Of a stretch of 64,000 nucleotides of DNA, positions 1-7,163 are shown piece by piece; within the stretch, counting starts at the first letter, position 1, and every line of letters starts with the position of its first letter. This stretch comes from Pseudomonadota bacterium (GTDB lineage Bacteria; Campylobacterota; Campylobacteria; Campylobacterales; Sulfurospirillaceae). Where the stretch lies: assembly GCA_017860615.1 (NCBI GenBank), contig JAGDMU010000004.1:62001-126000 (forward strand), written 5' to 3'. Under the pieces are notes generated by a model. That model searched no databases, had not been told where the DNA came from, and was given only the letters and a program-made list of their open reading frames with translations. The translations under genes and the position numbers were made by a program.

Positions 1-616
1 TGCTTCGATCGTATGCAGCTGGGAGTGGATAGTGCATGAGCATCAAATTTATCTTATTTCTATCAATCTGCGTATCAGTCTCAACCATAAAATTCACCGC
101 TGGTGCAAGGTCTATCATCCAGTCAAAGTCCTCGCCGCTGTGATCCGCCCAATAGTTCCATACACGTTGATCGGCGCGGTATCCCATCTGTTTTAAATGC
201 TCGTTTATGGCTTCATGCTTATCATATGTTATACCAAACTGTCTTTGAAATTTATTTCCAAGAGTGCCGTACTGACCGCTTCTAACCTGAAATCGACCAG
301 CTTTTTCTATCACGATGACTCTTGCACCTTTTTCACTAGCAGCGCGCGCAGCATGGAGCCCAGAGGCGCCAGCACCGATGATAAGCACATCAGTATCAAG
401 TGTCTCTTTGATCTCTTTTTCTGAAATTTGTGGCTCAGTACCGAGCCACTTTGGCACCTCAGGTCCTTTTGAGACCTCCTTTTTTGGAGGGATAAGGTGG
501 TTGTTTGGGTTTTCACAGCCTGTTAGCAGTGCCGATCCGGCTGCAACCGAACCAAGTGTGAGCACACCACTACGCTTTAAAAATGTGCGGCGTGATAATT
601 CATTTTCTTCTATCAT
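1..616 (-). CDS. Tat-exported FAD-dependent fumarate-reductase-like flavoprotein (N-terminal part)
   Basis: The reading frame is open from ATG at 616 to the window edge (205 codons), so the C-terminus is missing and the ORF track omits it. The N-terminus has a twin-arginine motif (LSRRTFLKR), a hydrophobic stretch and a lipobox-like LLTGC near residue 32, suggesting a Tat-exported, possibly lipid-anchored protein. At about residue 77 comes DVLIIGAGASG, the dinucleotide-binding start of an FAD domain, followed by an acidic strand end (VIVIEK). This is the layout of periplasmic fumarate, urocanate or methacrylate reductase flavoproteins. The substrate cannot be told because the catalytic half lies outside the window. 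It is followed upstream by a porin on the same strand, which may supply the substrate. Confidence 0.8.
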   Translation of the reverse strand, partial: MIEENELSRRTFLKRSGVLTLGSVAAGSALLTGCENPNNHLIPPKKEVSKGPEVPKWLGTEPQISEKEIKETLDTDVLIIGAGASGLHAARAASEKGARVIVIEKAGRFQVRSGQYGTLGNKFQRQFGITYDKHEAINEHLKQMGYRADQRVWNYWADHSGEDFDWMIDLAPAVNFMVETDTQIDRNKINLMLMHYPLPAAYDRS

Positions 617-638
617 TTTATACTCCTTTCTTAAAATT

Positions 639-2069
639 TTATTTTAATATGTCAAAGTCATAAGATACTCTTAGCCAAAGCTCCTCGTCTGTCGTTTTGC
701 CATCAGAGCCACCGCTAGTGTATTTTAGTTTTCTATCCAAAGTTTCATAAATAGCAGATACCTTTAAGCCTTTGACCGCAGGGACTTTGTAGGTAACTTG
801 TGTATCCCATCCCTCTACATCTATCCTTGTGCCAGGTGCTTGACCATGCAAACCGCCTGAGCGGACGTTGCTGCCGTTATGTTGCTCGCCATACCAGTAG
901 TCAGCATCTAGCCTAAGCCCCTTCACGCCTACATTGCTAAGATCGTAGCCTGCGCTAAGCTTATGTAACTCCATACCCGCAAAGGACATAAACAAAAATG
1001 GACCATAAATCGGAGTGGCTGTAAATGCCCCACAATCGTTGCCTATGCCTTGAAGTGCGGTTTGATTTTTGCTAACAGTTGAGTATGCGTATCCAAAATC
1101 AAAGCCATAAGCGTTATAAAGTCCCACCATGCCTGTGTAGAAGTCGCCATTAAAGTCATAATTCTCTTTTAAAGTGTCGGTTGTTCTTGAACCTTTATAC
1201 ATAGCGTTTATGCCAACCACTGCATTTTCAAAAAGCGCAGGCGTTTTGTAGCCAGCTGCTGCAAAGTAAAAGTTTATATCACCCTTTGAATTAGCGTCAT
1301 ATTCGAGACCCGATATATTTGCGTAAGCAGCCGTGAGCGAGACGCTTGGAACTCCATTATATGTTACAAATGAGTTAAAGATGTTATCAAATTTATAAGC
1401 ATAAGGTCCAAAGCCACCGATGATAACTTTATCTTTAAATTCTGGTGCACCATCATCGCTGGATACGCCTGTTACAGCATTTGATCTACCGGCAAATTTC
1501 CAAAAGTCAGCCAAACCAATAACAGTATCCATACTATCAAGCTTTATCCGAGTGCTCACGCCCTCAAATGCCTCTTTGTAGCCTACATCTGTGTTTGTAG
1601 CAACAAGTGGTGGTACGAGTCCAGTGTATTTTGAGTTGTAGTACTGACGACCGATTTTAAGGTCAATGAAGTCACGTTTGTATTCTAGATAAGCTTCTGA
1701 TAATGCTGCACCTTCGCTATTCCAGTCGTATGCGAAATAATCTTTTGCATCACTTGATGGAGCAAAATTTGCTAAGCCCTGAGCTGTAAGACCTATCCTA
1801 AAATCATTGTAAAAACCAGTCAAAAATCTGAGTTCACCGCCAATGCCACTGATATGTTGGCGATTTCTATTTGTTGCGCTAGCTGGTGGAAAGTACTCAG
1901 TTGAGTCCATATCATAGTATGTAAATACAGTTCCACTCATCTTACTTGCTTGCAGGGCCTCTGCAAGGCTATCGCTAGCATTTACGCTACAGAATCCAGT
2001 AGCCATAAGTGTAGCTAAACTAAGAGCAAGCTTACCCTTGCCTTTTGTCAAAAAACATGTTAACATCAT
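639..2069 (-). CDS. Outer-membrane porin of the Opr/OprD type
   Basis: A 476-residue protein with an N-terminal signal peptide ending near LMATGFCSVNAS, followed by many alternating aromatic and polar beta-strand segments and a C-terminal strand ending YDFDILK. This is the style of Campylobacterota Opr-family porins, which pass small organic acids and peptides across the outer membrane. Two ATG codons lie in tandem at 2069 and 2066 and either could be used. It lies 22 bp upstream of the flavoprotein gene on the same strand, so the two are probably co-transcribed, and it is divergent from a two-component system that may control it. Family assignment rests on overall pattern, not on a single motif. 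Confidence 0.75.
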   Translation of the reverse strand: MMLTCFLTKGKGKLALSLATLMATGFCSVNASDSLAEALQASKMSGTVFTYYDMDSTEYFPPASATNRNRQHISGIGGELRFLTGFYNDFRIGLTAQGLANFAPSSDAKDYFAYDWNSEGAALSEAYLEYKRDFIDLKIGRQYYNSKYTGLVPPLVATNTDVGYKEAFEGVSTRIKLDSMDTVIGLADFWKFAGRSNAVTGVSSDDGAPEFKDKVIIGGFGPYAYKFDNIFNSFVTYNGVPSVSLTAAYANISGLEYDANSKGDINFYFAAAGYKTPALFENAVVGINAMYKGSRTTDTLKENYDFNGDFYTGMVGLYNAYGFDFGYAYSTVSKNQTALQGIGNDCGAFTATPIYGPFLFMSFAGMELHKLSAGYDLSNVGVKGLRLDADYWYGEQHNGSNVRSGGLHGQAPGTRIDVEGWDTQVTYKVPAVKGLKVSAIYETLDRKLKYTSGGSDGKTTDEELWLRVSYDFDILK

Positions 2070-2294
2070 AAACCTTTTTAATTTTTTTTGGGCACATTTT
2101 GCAAGAGAGCCGTAAGCTCAGTTTGTTTAATAATGCCACTTGTTTTGAAGCCCGGTGCAACGGGCTATCATTATGAGCGCCAAAGATCAATACCGCGTTA
2201 CGAAAAATTTTACCCCCTTAACTTTTGATATCCTCCTTAGATTTATTAACAAGACTTAGAATTTTAACGCGTAGGTTTATTAAAAACGGCAAGA

Positions 2295-2430
2295 TTTTGG
2301 TAACATTTCTAAAAATATTTTTTTAGCTTTAAATTTTTAGAATTTGATAAGTTTTGGTAACATTTTGGTAACATTTTGGTAACATTTCTAAAAATATTTT
2401 TTTAGTTTTAAATTTTTATAATTTGATAAG
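2295..2430. repeat. 57-bp direct repeat (two copies, 79 bp apart)
   Basis: Copies at 2295-2351 and 2374-2430 each begin TTTTGGTAACATTTCTAAAA and end AATTTGATAAG, with only two differences seen by eye (C/T and G/T). The 79-bp offset means the promoter-proximal region was tandemly duplicated recently. The same locus carries a coding duplication just downstream. Confidence 0.85.
2352..2384. promoter_or_regulatory. Three perfect tandem 11-bp repeats, probable regulator-binding sites
   Basis: TTTTGGTAACA occurs at 2352-2362, 2363-2373 and 2374-2384 without gaps, with a further copy at 2295-2305 and a degenerate one (TTTTGGTATAA) at 2432-2442 overlapping the -10 box. An 11-bp period places each site on the same helix face, as is common for OmpR-family regulators. 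The neighbouring OmpR-type regulator is the obvious candidate to bind here; this is inference. Confidence 0.6.
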
Positions 2431-2437
2431 ATTTTGG

Positions 2438-2443
2438 TATAAT
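2438..2443 (+). promoter_or_regulatory. -10 box of the response-regulator gene
   Basis: TATAAT sits only 8 bp before the ATG at 2452, so transcription would begin almost at the start codon. Together with the absence of a Shine-Dalgarno sequence this predicts a leaderless or near-leaderless mRNA. Confidence 0.5.
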
Positions 2444-2451
2444 TACTACGT

Positions 2452-2745
2452 ATGATAGAAATTTTACGTATAGAAGACGATCTTGATTTGGCTGAGCTTT
2501 TAAAATATGCTTTGGCAAAAAGTGAGATTGGCGTAACGATAGCCACAAATCCACTTGAAGGACTTAAAATTTTAAACGAAAAAAATACCTTCGATACTAT
2601 GATAGAAATTTTACTTATAGAAGACGATCTTGATCTGGCTGAGCTTTTAAAATATGCTTTGGCAAAAAGTGAGATTGGCGTAACGATAGCCACAAATCCG
2701 CTTGAAGGACTTAACATTTTAAACGAAAAAAGTACCTTCGATGCA
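2452..2745 (+). repeat. 147-bp in-frame tandem duplication inside the regulator gene
   Basis: Units 2452-2598 and 2599-2745 code for near-identical 49-residue segments and differ at only about seven bases by eye. The unit length is a multiple of three, so the frame is kept. Confidence 0.9.
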
Positions 2746-3270
2746 TTGGTGCTTGATCTGGGCTTGCCCGATATGGACGGTCTTGAAGTATGCAAAAATG
2801 TTAGGCGGACCTATCCGTCGCTACCTATAATTATATCATCGGCTCGCACTGAGACACTAGATAAGATAAAAGGGTTTGAGCTTGGGGCAGATGATTATGT
2901 GACAAAGCCGTATGAGCCCATAGAACTTGCTTTTAGGCTAAGGTCCATATTACGCCGAGGGATACTGGTTAGCAATGACTCCAAAACTTTTTTAGTCGAT
3001 AAACAAAGACGTATCATTATAAAGAATAAAGAGGAAATAGAACCAACAAAATTGGAATTTGATATTTTTATCTACCTTTATGAAAAAGAGGGAATAGTTA
3101 TACCAAGAGAAGATATTTTGATACATTTGGGTCAGTCAAAATTTCAAAGCGGACTAAAAAGTATTGATGTAGCTATAGGGCGCCTACGCCAAAAAATTGG
3201 AGATGATCCTCAAAATCCACGCTTTATTCACTCTGTGCGCGGTATAGGGTATAAATTTATCAATGCGTAG
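2452..3270 (+). CDS. OmpR-family response regulator with duplicated receiver N-terminus
   Basis: The 272-residue protein begins with a 49-residue segment (MIEILRIEDDLDLAELL...) repeated almost exactly at residues 50-98. The second copy continues into a complete receiver domain with the acidic pair (EDD), the phospho-acceptor in LVLDLGLPDMDG and the lysine in VTKPYEP. A winged-helix DNA-binding domain follows (about 180-272, ending RGIGYKF). The first copy stops before the phospho-acceptor and cannot be a working receiver alone. No ribosome-binding site precedes either ATG (2452 or 2599), so the start is uncertain; 2599 would give a normal 223-residue regulator. It overlaps the sensor kinase gene by 8 bp. 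Confidence 0.85.
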   Translation: MIEILRIEDDLDLAELLKYALAKSEIGVTIATNPLEGLKILNEKNTFDTMIEILLIEDDLDLAELLKYALAKSEIGVTIATNPLEGLNILNEKSTFDALVLDLGLPDMDGLEVCKNVRRTYPSLPIIISSARTETLDKIKGFELGADDYVTKPYEPIELAFRLRSILRRGILVSNDSKTFLVDKQRRIIIKNKEEIEPTKLEFDIFIYLYEKEGIVIPREDILIHLGQSKFQSGLKSIDVAIGRLRQKIGDDPQNPRFIHSVRGIGYKFINA

Positions 3271-4534
3271 TATATCTATAGTCAAATTAATATCATTTTT
3301 CTTTTTTGCAGCTCTAATTATAGTAAATTCGGCATTTTTTATCGAATCCGATAGACAAATAAGAGATGCGGAGTACTTTACTTACCAGCGCTTTATGTTA
3401 GGTATGCGCATACGCGGACAAGAAGACGGCAATATAACTCAACAGCTAGAGCAAATCGGACTTAAAGACAGCAGCCTTAACCCTAGTGAGATTAGGCAAA
3501 ACGGTGAGAAAATTTTTAGCGATTCATATGCTGATATGATAAGATACAATAAAAAGTTTTATTTTGTGCCTAGATTTTTTTCTGTAGATCCTGAAATGCT
3601 ATCTCAAATTATGGCTGCGGCAGGGCTTGCCCCATCAAGAAGTAGTATCATTAGGAACGGGGTGCCTTTAGAAAATTTAAAAGAACTCTCTTCACATAGA
3701 ATTTGGATACTTTGGTTTGTCGTAAATATCGTAATGACGGCTTTTTTTATAGCCGTTTTAAGAAAGCTGCTAAAACTTAGAAATTTAAAAAATTTGATAA
3801 GAGAAGCAGGAGAACAAGATAAACTTAAACCGATAAAAATAGAAGCAACTGATGAAATAGGCCAAATCGCCAGCGAATTTAATGCGACAATGCAAAAAAT
3901 AAATACAATAAAGGAAGCCAGAGCAGTATTTTTACGCAATATTTTGCACGAATTTCGCAACCCGATAATGAAGGGGCGGATTATGGCGGACATGATAGCT
4001 GAGCTCTTACAAGATGATAAATTTAAAAATATATTAAAACAAATTTTTATACGACTTGAAATAATATTGGGCGAAGTCGTCAAGGTAGAAAAACTTGTAT
4101 CCAATGAATGGGGACTTGAAAAAAATAAACACCGAGTCATAGATATCATTGATCACTCAATAGATCTACTTTTATTAAAAGATACGAGTCGCATAGAAGT
4201 GCGAGCGGACAACGAAATAAGTGCGGTAGAGGTTGATTTTGAACTTTACACAACTGGCGTTAAAAATTTAATTGACAATGCTTTAAAATACTCTAGTGGC
4301 AAAGTTCTTGTAAGCATAGATAAAAATACGGTCTGCATAAGTAGCATAGGAGATAAGCTTGAGGCAGAAAGACTTGATTTTGAAAGGGCTTTTAACAGAA
4401 AGGTAGAGGCGTCAAATTCAGGGCTGGGTCTTGGACTTTATATAGCAAATCAAATTTTTAAAAAACATGGTCATACCTTAAAATACAAGTACGAAGATGG
4501 TAAAAATAATTTTCTGATTTATTCCATAAATTAA
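3263..4534 (+). CDS. Membrane sensor histidine kinase (ArsS-like)
   Basis: A 423-residue kinase partnering the regulator just upstream. It has a transmembrane segment at residues 5-25, a periplasmic sensing region, a second membrane helix (ILWFVVNIVMTAFFIAVL, about 149-167), a HAMP-like linker, an H-box FLRNILHEFRNPIMKG with the phosphorylated His, an N-box (NLIDNALKYSSG) and a G2 box (GLGLGLYIA). The H-box wording resembles the ArsS-type kinases common in Campylobacterota. The canonical G1 DxGxG is not obvious (SSIGDKL). Codons are rich in ATA and AAA, unlike genes after 4.8 kb. The signal is unknown; control of the porin and flavoprotein genes is likely from position. Confidence 0.8.
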   Translation: MRSISIVKLISFFFFAALIIVNSAFFIESDRQIRDAEYFTYQRFMLGMRIRGQEDGNITQQLEQIGLKDSSLNPSEIRQNGEKIFSDSYADMIRYNKKFYFVPRFFSVDPEMLSQIMAAAGLAPSRSSIIRNGVPLENLKELSSHRIWILWFVVNIVMTAFFIAVLRKLLKLRNLKNLIREAGEQDKLKPIKIEATDEIGQIASEFNATMQKINTIKEARAVFLRNILHEFRNPIMKGRIMADMIAELLQDDKFKNILKQIFIRLEIILGEVVKVEKLVSNEWGLEKNKHRVIDIIDHSIDLLLLKDTSRIEVRADNEISAVEVDFELYTTGVKNLIDNALKYSSGKVLVSIDKNTVCISSIGDKLEAERLDFERAFNRKVEASNSGLGLGLYIANQIFKKHGHTLKYKYEDGKNNFLIYSIN

Positions 4535-4854
4535 TTTTAAAAAAGGATTGTTTTTATTACAGCAGCTTTGGGCGATACAGCTAAAATTAATAACTATATA
4601 ATGCGAGCCGAAATTCCAAAAAACTGATTTAAGACATTGTAAGCAAAAAGGCTCAAGCTAAACTTTTAACCTTACCCACTCCGCCCTTTTCTCTTTCTTA
4701 TTCTCCTTGAAAGCATACCAACTTTTACATGTAAAACGCTCGTAAACAATAATGTCAATTTTGTCGGTGAAATTTTGCAGAAAAGAAAGGCTACGCTTTG
4801 GAGAATGTTTTACATGTAAAAGCACGCTCTTGCACCGTAGCCTTTTTGAAGAAT
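4535..4854. other. Gene-free interval with palindromes and a long inverted repeat
   Basis: 320 bp without a credible ORF. It contains two copies of the 14-bp palindrome TTTTACATGTAAAA (4733-4746 and 4808-4821) and an inverted repeat AAAGGCTACG (about 4786-4795) / CGTAGCCTTT (about 4836-4845) enclosing the second palindrome. On the minus strand the distal arm is followed by CTTTTC, so it could end transcription of the leftward metal operon. It also marks a change in codon and base usage between flanking genes. Confidence 0.55.
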
Positions 4855-5319
4855 TTAGAAACGAAGTGAAACGGCTTTTTTTCTCCTTTTATAGCCATAG
4901 ATGCGGTATCCGCTGATGGTGAGAAAGAGGGTTATAAAGCCAAGGCAGAGTGTGCCCATGGTGCGAAAGGCGCGCTCTTTTTGTGAGGTGACTATTTTTT
5001 TAAAGCCCTCTTTAGGGGCAGGCCCCTCTTCCACGACGTCTTGATCCCCCACATACAGATAGACCCAATACGACTCTTGTGGAATTTTAAGCTGTAAAGG
5101 TTTGCCTCCTTCCAAGAAAGCTTCTTCAAGTATGCGTTTGTCGATCATCGAGATAAGTGCGATTTTATTGCCTTCTAATTTTTTGCCTGAACCTTTCATC
5201 TTCCCTTCGATGCTTATCGTGTCGCTTTCAATGGGCGTTATAATGAGGTTTAAGCCTTCTATCTTATGCGCAAAGAGCTGTGTAGAGAGCAGGAAAATAA
5301 ACCAAAATTTAATAACCAT
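4855..5319 (-). CDS. Periplasmic-domain protein with C-terminal membrane anchor, metal-uptake locus
   Basis: I do not recognise a named family. The ATG at 5319 is preferred over the track start (5340) because AAAGGAG lies 6 bp before it; the resulting protein has about 154 residues. It starts with a signal peptide (FWFIFLLSTQLFAH), has a beta-rich domain of about 100 residues, and ends with a membrane helix (GTLCLGFITLFLTISGY) and a basic tail. It overlaps the end of the PepSY gene by 11 bp and is the last gene of the receptor-PepSY operon, so a role in iron or other metal uptake is likely by context only. Confidence 0.7.
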   Translation of the reverse strand: MVIKFWFIFLLSTQLFAHKIEGLNLIITPIESDTISIEGKMKGSGKKLEGNKIALISMIDKRILEEAFLEGGKPLQLKIPQESYWVYLYVGDQDVVEEGPAPKEGFKKIVTSQKERAFRTMGTLCLGFITLFLTISGYRIYGYKRRKKAVSLRF

Positions 5320-6868
5320 CAAAAACTCCTTTGCGCTCATACCGATAAAAGAGCTCTTTTTTCTCTACCCACTTTGCCATATAAAACAACACCATGCTGC
5401 TTAGTATCAATGCAAGATCCATGTAAAAAAGTATCCATGCTTTTTGATGAAAACTTTGCCAAAAGAAGAACCCACTTTTTAAACCATGAAAGAGCACGCA
5501 AAGGAGTAAAAGCCACGCAGCACTCTTTAGCATACGGGAGATAATCATGACAATGGAGCGTTCAAACACCGTATAAAAAAGCCAAAAAGACCAAAAGGCA
5601 TAAAATGTGCCTCTTATCCATATCTCTTTATCGAACAGTTCGTATGCCAAAACCCAATGCAAAAAAGGCACAAGCGCACTTGAGGGAATGATGCCAATGA
5701 GGATGGCAATGCTCACACGATTGGTTAGATCAGCCAAAAAGCCTTGTTGGTGTAGTTTTTTCTCCGCCCACAACAGATAACCACTCGCCAAAGAGATGGC
5801 CAAAATAGCCCCAAAAAGGGCAAGAACAACACGAAGTCCTAGTGTCTCATCGGGCACAAAATGCAAGAAATAAAATGTTGAAAGTGTTCTGCTGATGCCA
5901 TGTGTTTTATCTAATGTTTTGTGTTCTACCACAGCACCACTGCTTGCATCCAGCGTAATGCTCGGACGGTTCACACGCCCACTTTGGGCGACATTTTCCT
6001 TATCATACCCTCTAAAACGAACTTTTGCGCCCTCTTTACCGTAATGATACAGCGTAGCGTTGGTAATGGAGAGTTGTGGATAATGCTCTTGCGCTAAGGC
6101 TTGCAAGGTTGAGAAAGGAAGCATTTGCTTGGTGGTTTCGCCTCCTTTATACTTTGGCTGAGCAAAGAGAATGGGTGCTACAAGGGTGCGCATATTGCTC
6201 ACCGTGCCATGCGTCATACTCCACGCAAAGGGTTGCGATGAAGAGAGCATTAAGCCTAAAAAAGCTCCTGTAAGTGCGAAAACAAGAGCGTAAGGAATGA
6301 TGGCAAGCCCTGTGATTTTATGCCATGAAAGCCATGTCGCTCTCCAACTCGCTTTTGATGAAGTGCGATGGCTTCGTTTTTGTAAATAGAGCCAAAACCC
6401 TCCAAATGTGAGAAACAAAATGCCTACGCTCATCATACCCATCAGCGGCATCCCAACAAGGGGTATCACGATGCCCGTATGCAGTTCGTTAAAAAATGTT
6501 GAGATGAGATTTTCCTCTTTGGCGACTTTGAGAACCTCGTTGGTTACGGGGTTGATGTAGAGGCTGTTTTGCGCTTCGGAAGAGATTTTAAGCAAGGGAT
6601 CACGAAAGCTTGGAAGCGTAATTTCCACTGGTTTATCGCCTAAAAAATGGTGCTTTTCAAGCACCTCATCCAAAAGAGCATCGATGTTAAACGCATGGTT
6701 GTGTTGTGGCGCAAAATGGCGTGATGGCGACTCCCACACTTTGAGGTAAGGCATAAAAAAGGTCAAAGTCCCAAAATAGGTGCTCATGTAAAAGAGAAAC
6801 AGAACAAGTAAACCGATGATGGTGTGCGAGCGATAAAGGTATTTGAAGATAAGTGATTTCTCAAGCAT
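5309..6868 (-). CDS. PepSY-associated transmembrane protein (FoxB/PiuB-like)
   Basis: About 519 residues counted from ATG 6868, which follows TAGGAG; the track start at 6874 is a GTG. It has an N-terminal helix (IIGLLVLFLFYMSTYFGTL), conserved histidines near membrane helices (RSHTIIG, NELHTG, LSWHKITG), a large periplasmic part with a PepSY-like segment, and further C-terminal helices. Proteins of this kind sit beside TonB receptors and are thought to handle siderophores or reduce ferric iron at the inner membrane. The gene lies directly downstream of a receptor and a small membrane protein on the same strand. Confidence 0.8.
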   Translation of the reverse strand: MLEKSLIFKYLYRSHTIIGLLVLFLFYMSTYFGTLTFFMPYLKVWESPSRHFAPQHNHAFNIDALLDEVLEKHHFLGDKPVEITLPSFRDPLLKISSEAQNSLYINPVTNEVLKVAKEENLISTFFNELHTGIVIPLVGMPLMGMMSVGILFLTFGGFWLYLQKRSHRTSSKASWRATWLSWHKITGLAIIPYALVFALTGAFLGLMLSSSQPFAWSMTHGTVSNMRTLVAPILFAQPKYKGGETTKQMLPFSTLQALAQEHYPQLSITNATLYHYGKEGAKVRFRGYDKENVAQSGRVNRPSITLDASSGAVVEHKTLDKTHGISRTLSTFYFLHFVPDETLGLRVVLALFGAILAISLASGYLLWAEKKLHQQGFLADLTNRVSIAILIGIIPSSALVPFLHWVLAYELFDKEIWIRGTFYAFWSFWLFYTVFERSIVMIISRMLKSAAWLLLLCVLFHGLKSGFFFWQSFHQKAWILFYMDLALILSSMVLFYMAKWVEKKELFYRYERKGVFDGY

Positions 6869-6876
6869 ACACACTC

Positions 6877-7161
6877 CTAGAAAAATGCGATAATACAGGC
6901 ATTGATAAATGCCAGCAATGCAATTTTAACTATGACATCTAAAAGCGTTTTAGAAAACAAGAGCCAAAAGCCAAAACAACACACCAGTAGCGGTGTGAGC
7001 AACATGGAAGGAAGAAGACGCATGGCAGCGTCTCCTTTGAACACTAAGCTTAGACTCATCCCACTTAGGTAAGCCAGTCCATACGCTCCTAAAAGCGTTA
7101 CGACCCCGTGCACCCAACCGATGGTCGTTTTAAGCGCACAAAGGTATGTCCATAAACGCAT
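6877..7161 (-). CDS. Small membrane protein, DUF3649-like
   Basis: 94 residues with about three hydrophobic segments (GVVTLLGAYGLAYLSG, LLTPLLVCCFGFWLLF, VKIALLAFINACIIAFF). Its size and position between a TonB receptor and a PepSY membrane protein match the small DUF3649-type proteins found in siderophore loci; I cannot confirm this by alignment. It starts 2 bp after the receptor stop, so translation is probably coupled. Confidence 0.55.
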   Translation of the reverse strand: MRLWTYLCALKTTIGWVHGVVTLLGAYGLAYLSGMSLSLVFKGDAAMRLLPSMLLTPLLVCCFGFWLLFSKTLLDVIVKIALLAFINACIIAFF

Positions 7162-7163
7162 CG

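Larger units (their letters stand above)
2070..2451. other. Divergent regulatory region between porin and response regulator
   Basis: A 382-bp gene-free, AT-rich interval. It holds two small hairpins on the porin side (AGCCCG/CGGGCT at 2149-2166 and a GAGC/GCTC pair near 2107-2117) and, on the regulator side, a duplicated 57-bp block and tandem 11-bp repeats described separately. No ORF of credible length was seen. Confidence 0.7.

Noticed and set aside
315-647. ORF of 110 residues on the plus strand
   Set aside because: It is antisense to the Tat flavoprotein, whose frame shows clear family motifs; treated as a shadow.
2352-2384. Short tandem repeats that could suggest a CRISPR array
   Set aside because: The 11-bp units abut with no spacers and lie in a promoter; they fit regulator sites.
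2388-2795. 135-residue minus-strand ORF with internal repeat
   Set aside because: The repeat is only the antisense of the duplicated regulator segment; no independent coding signs.
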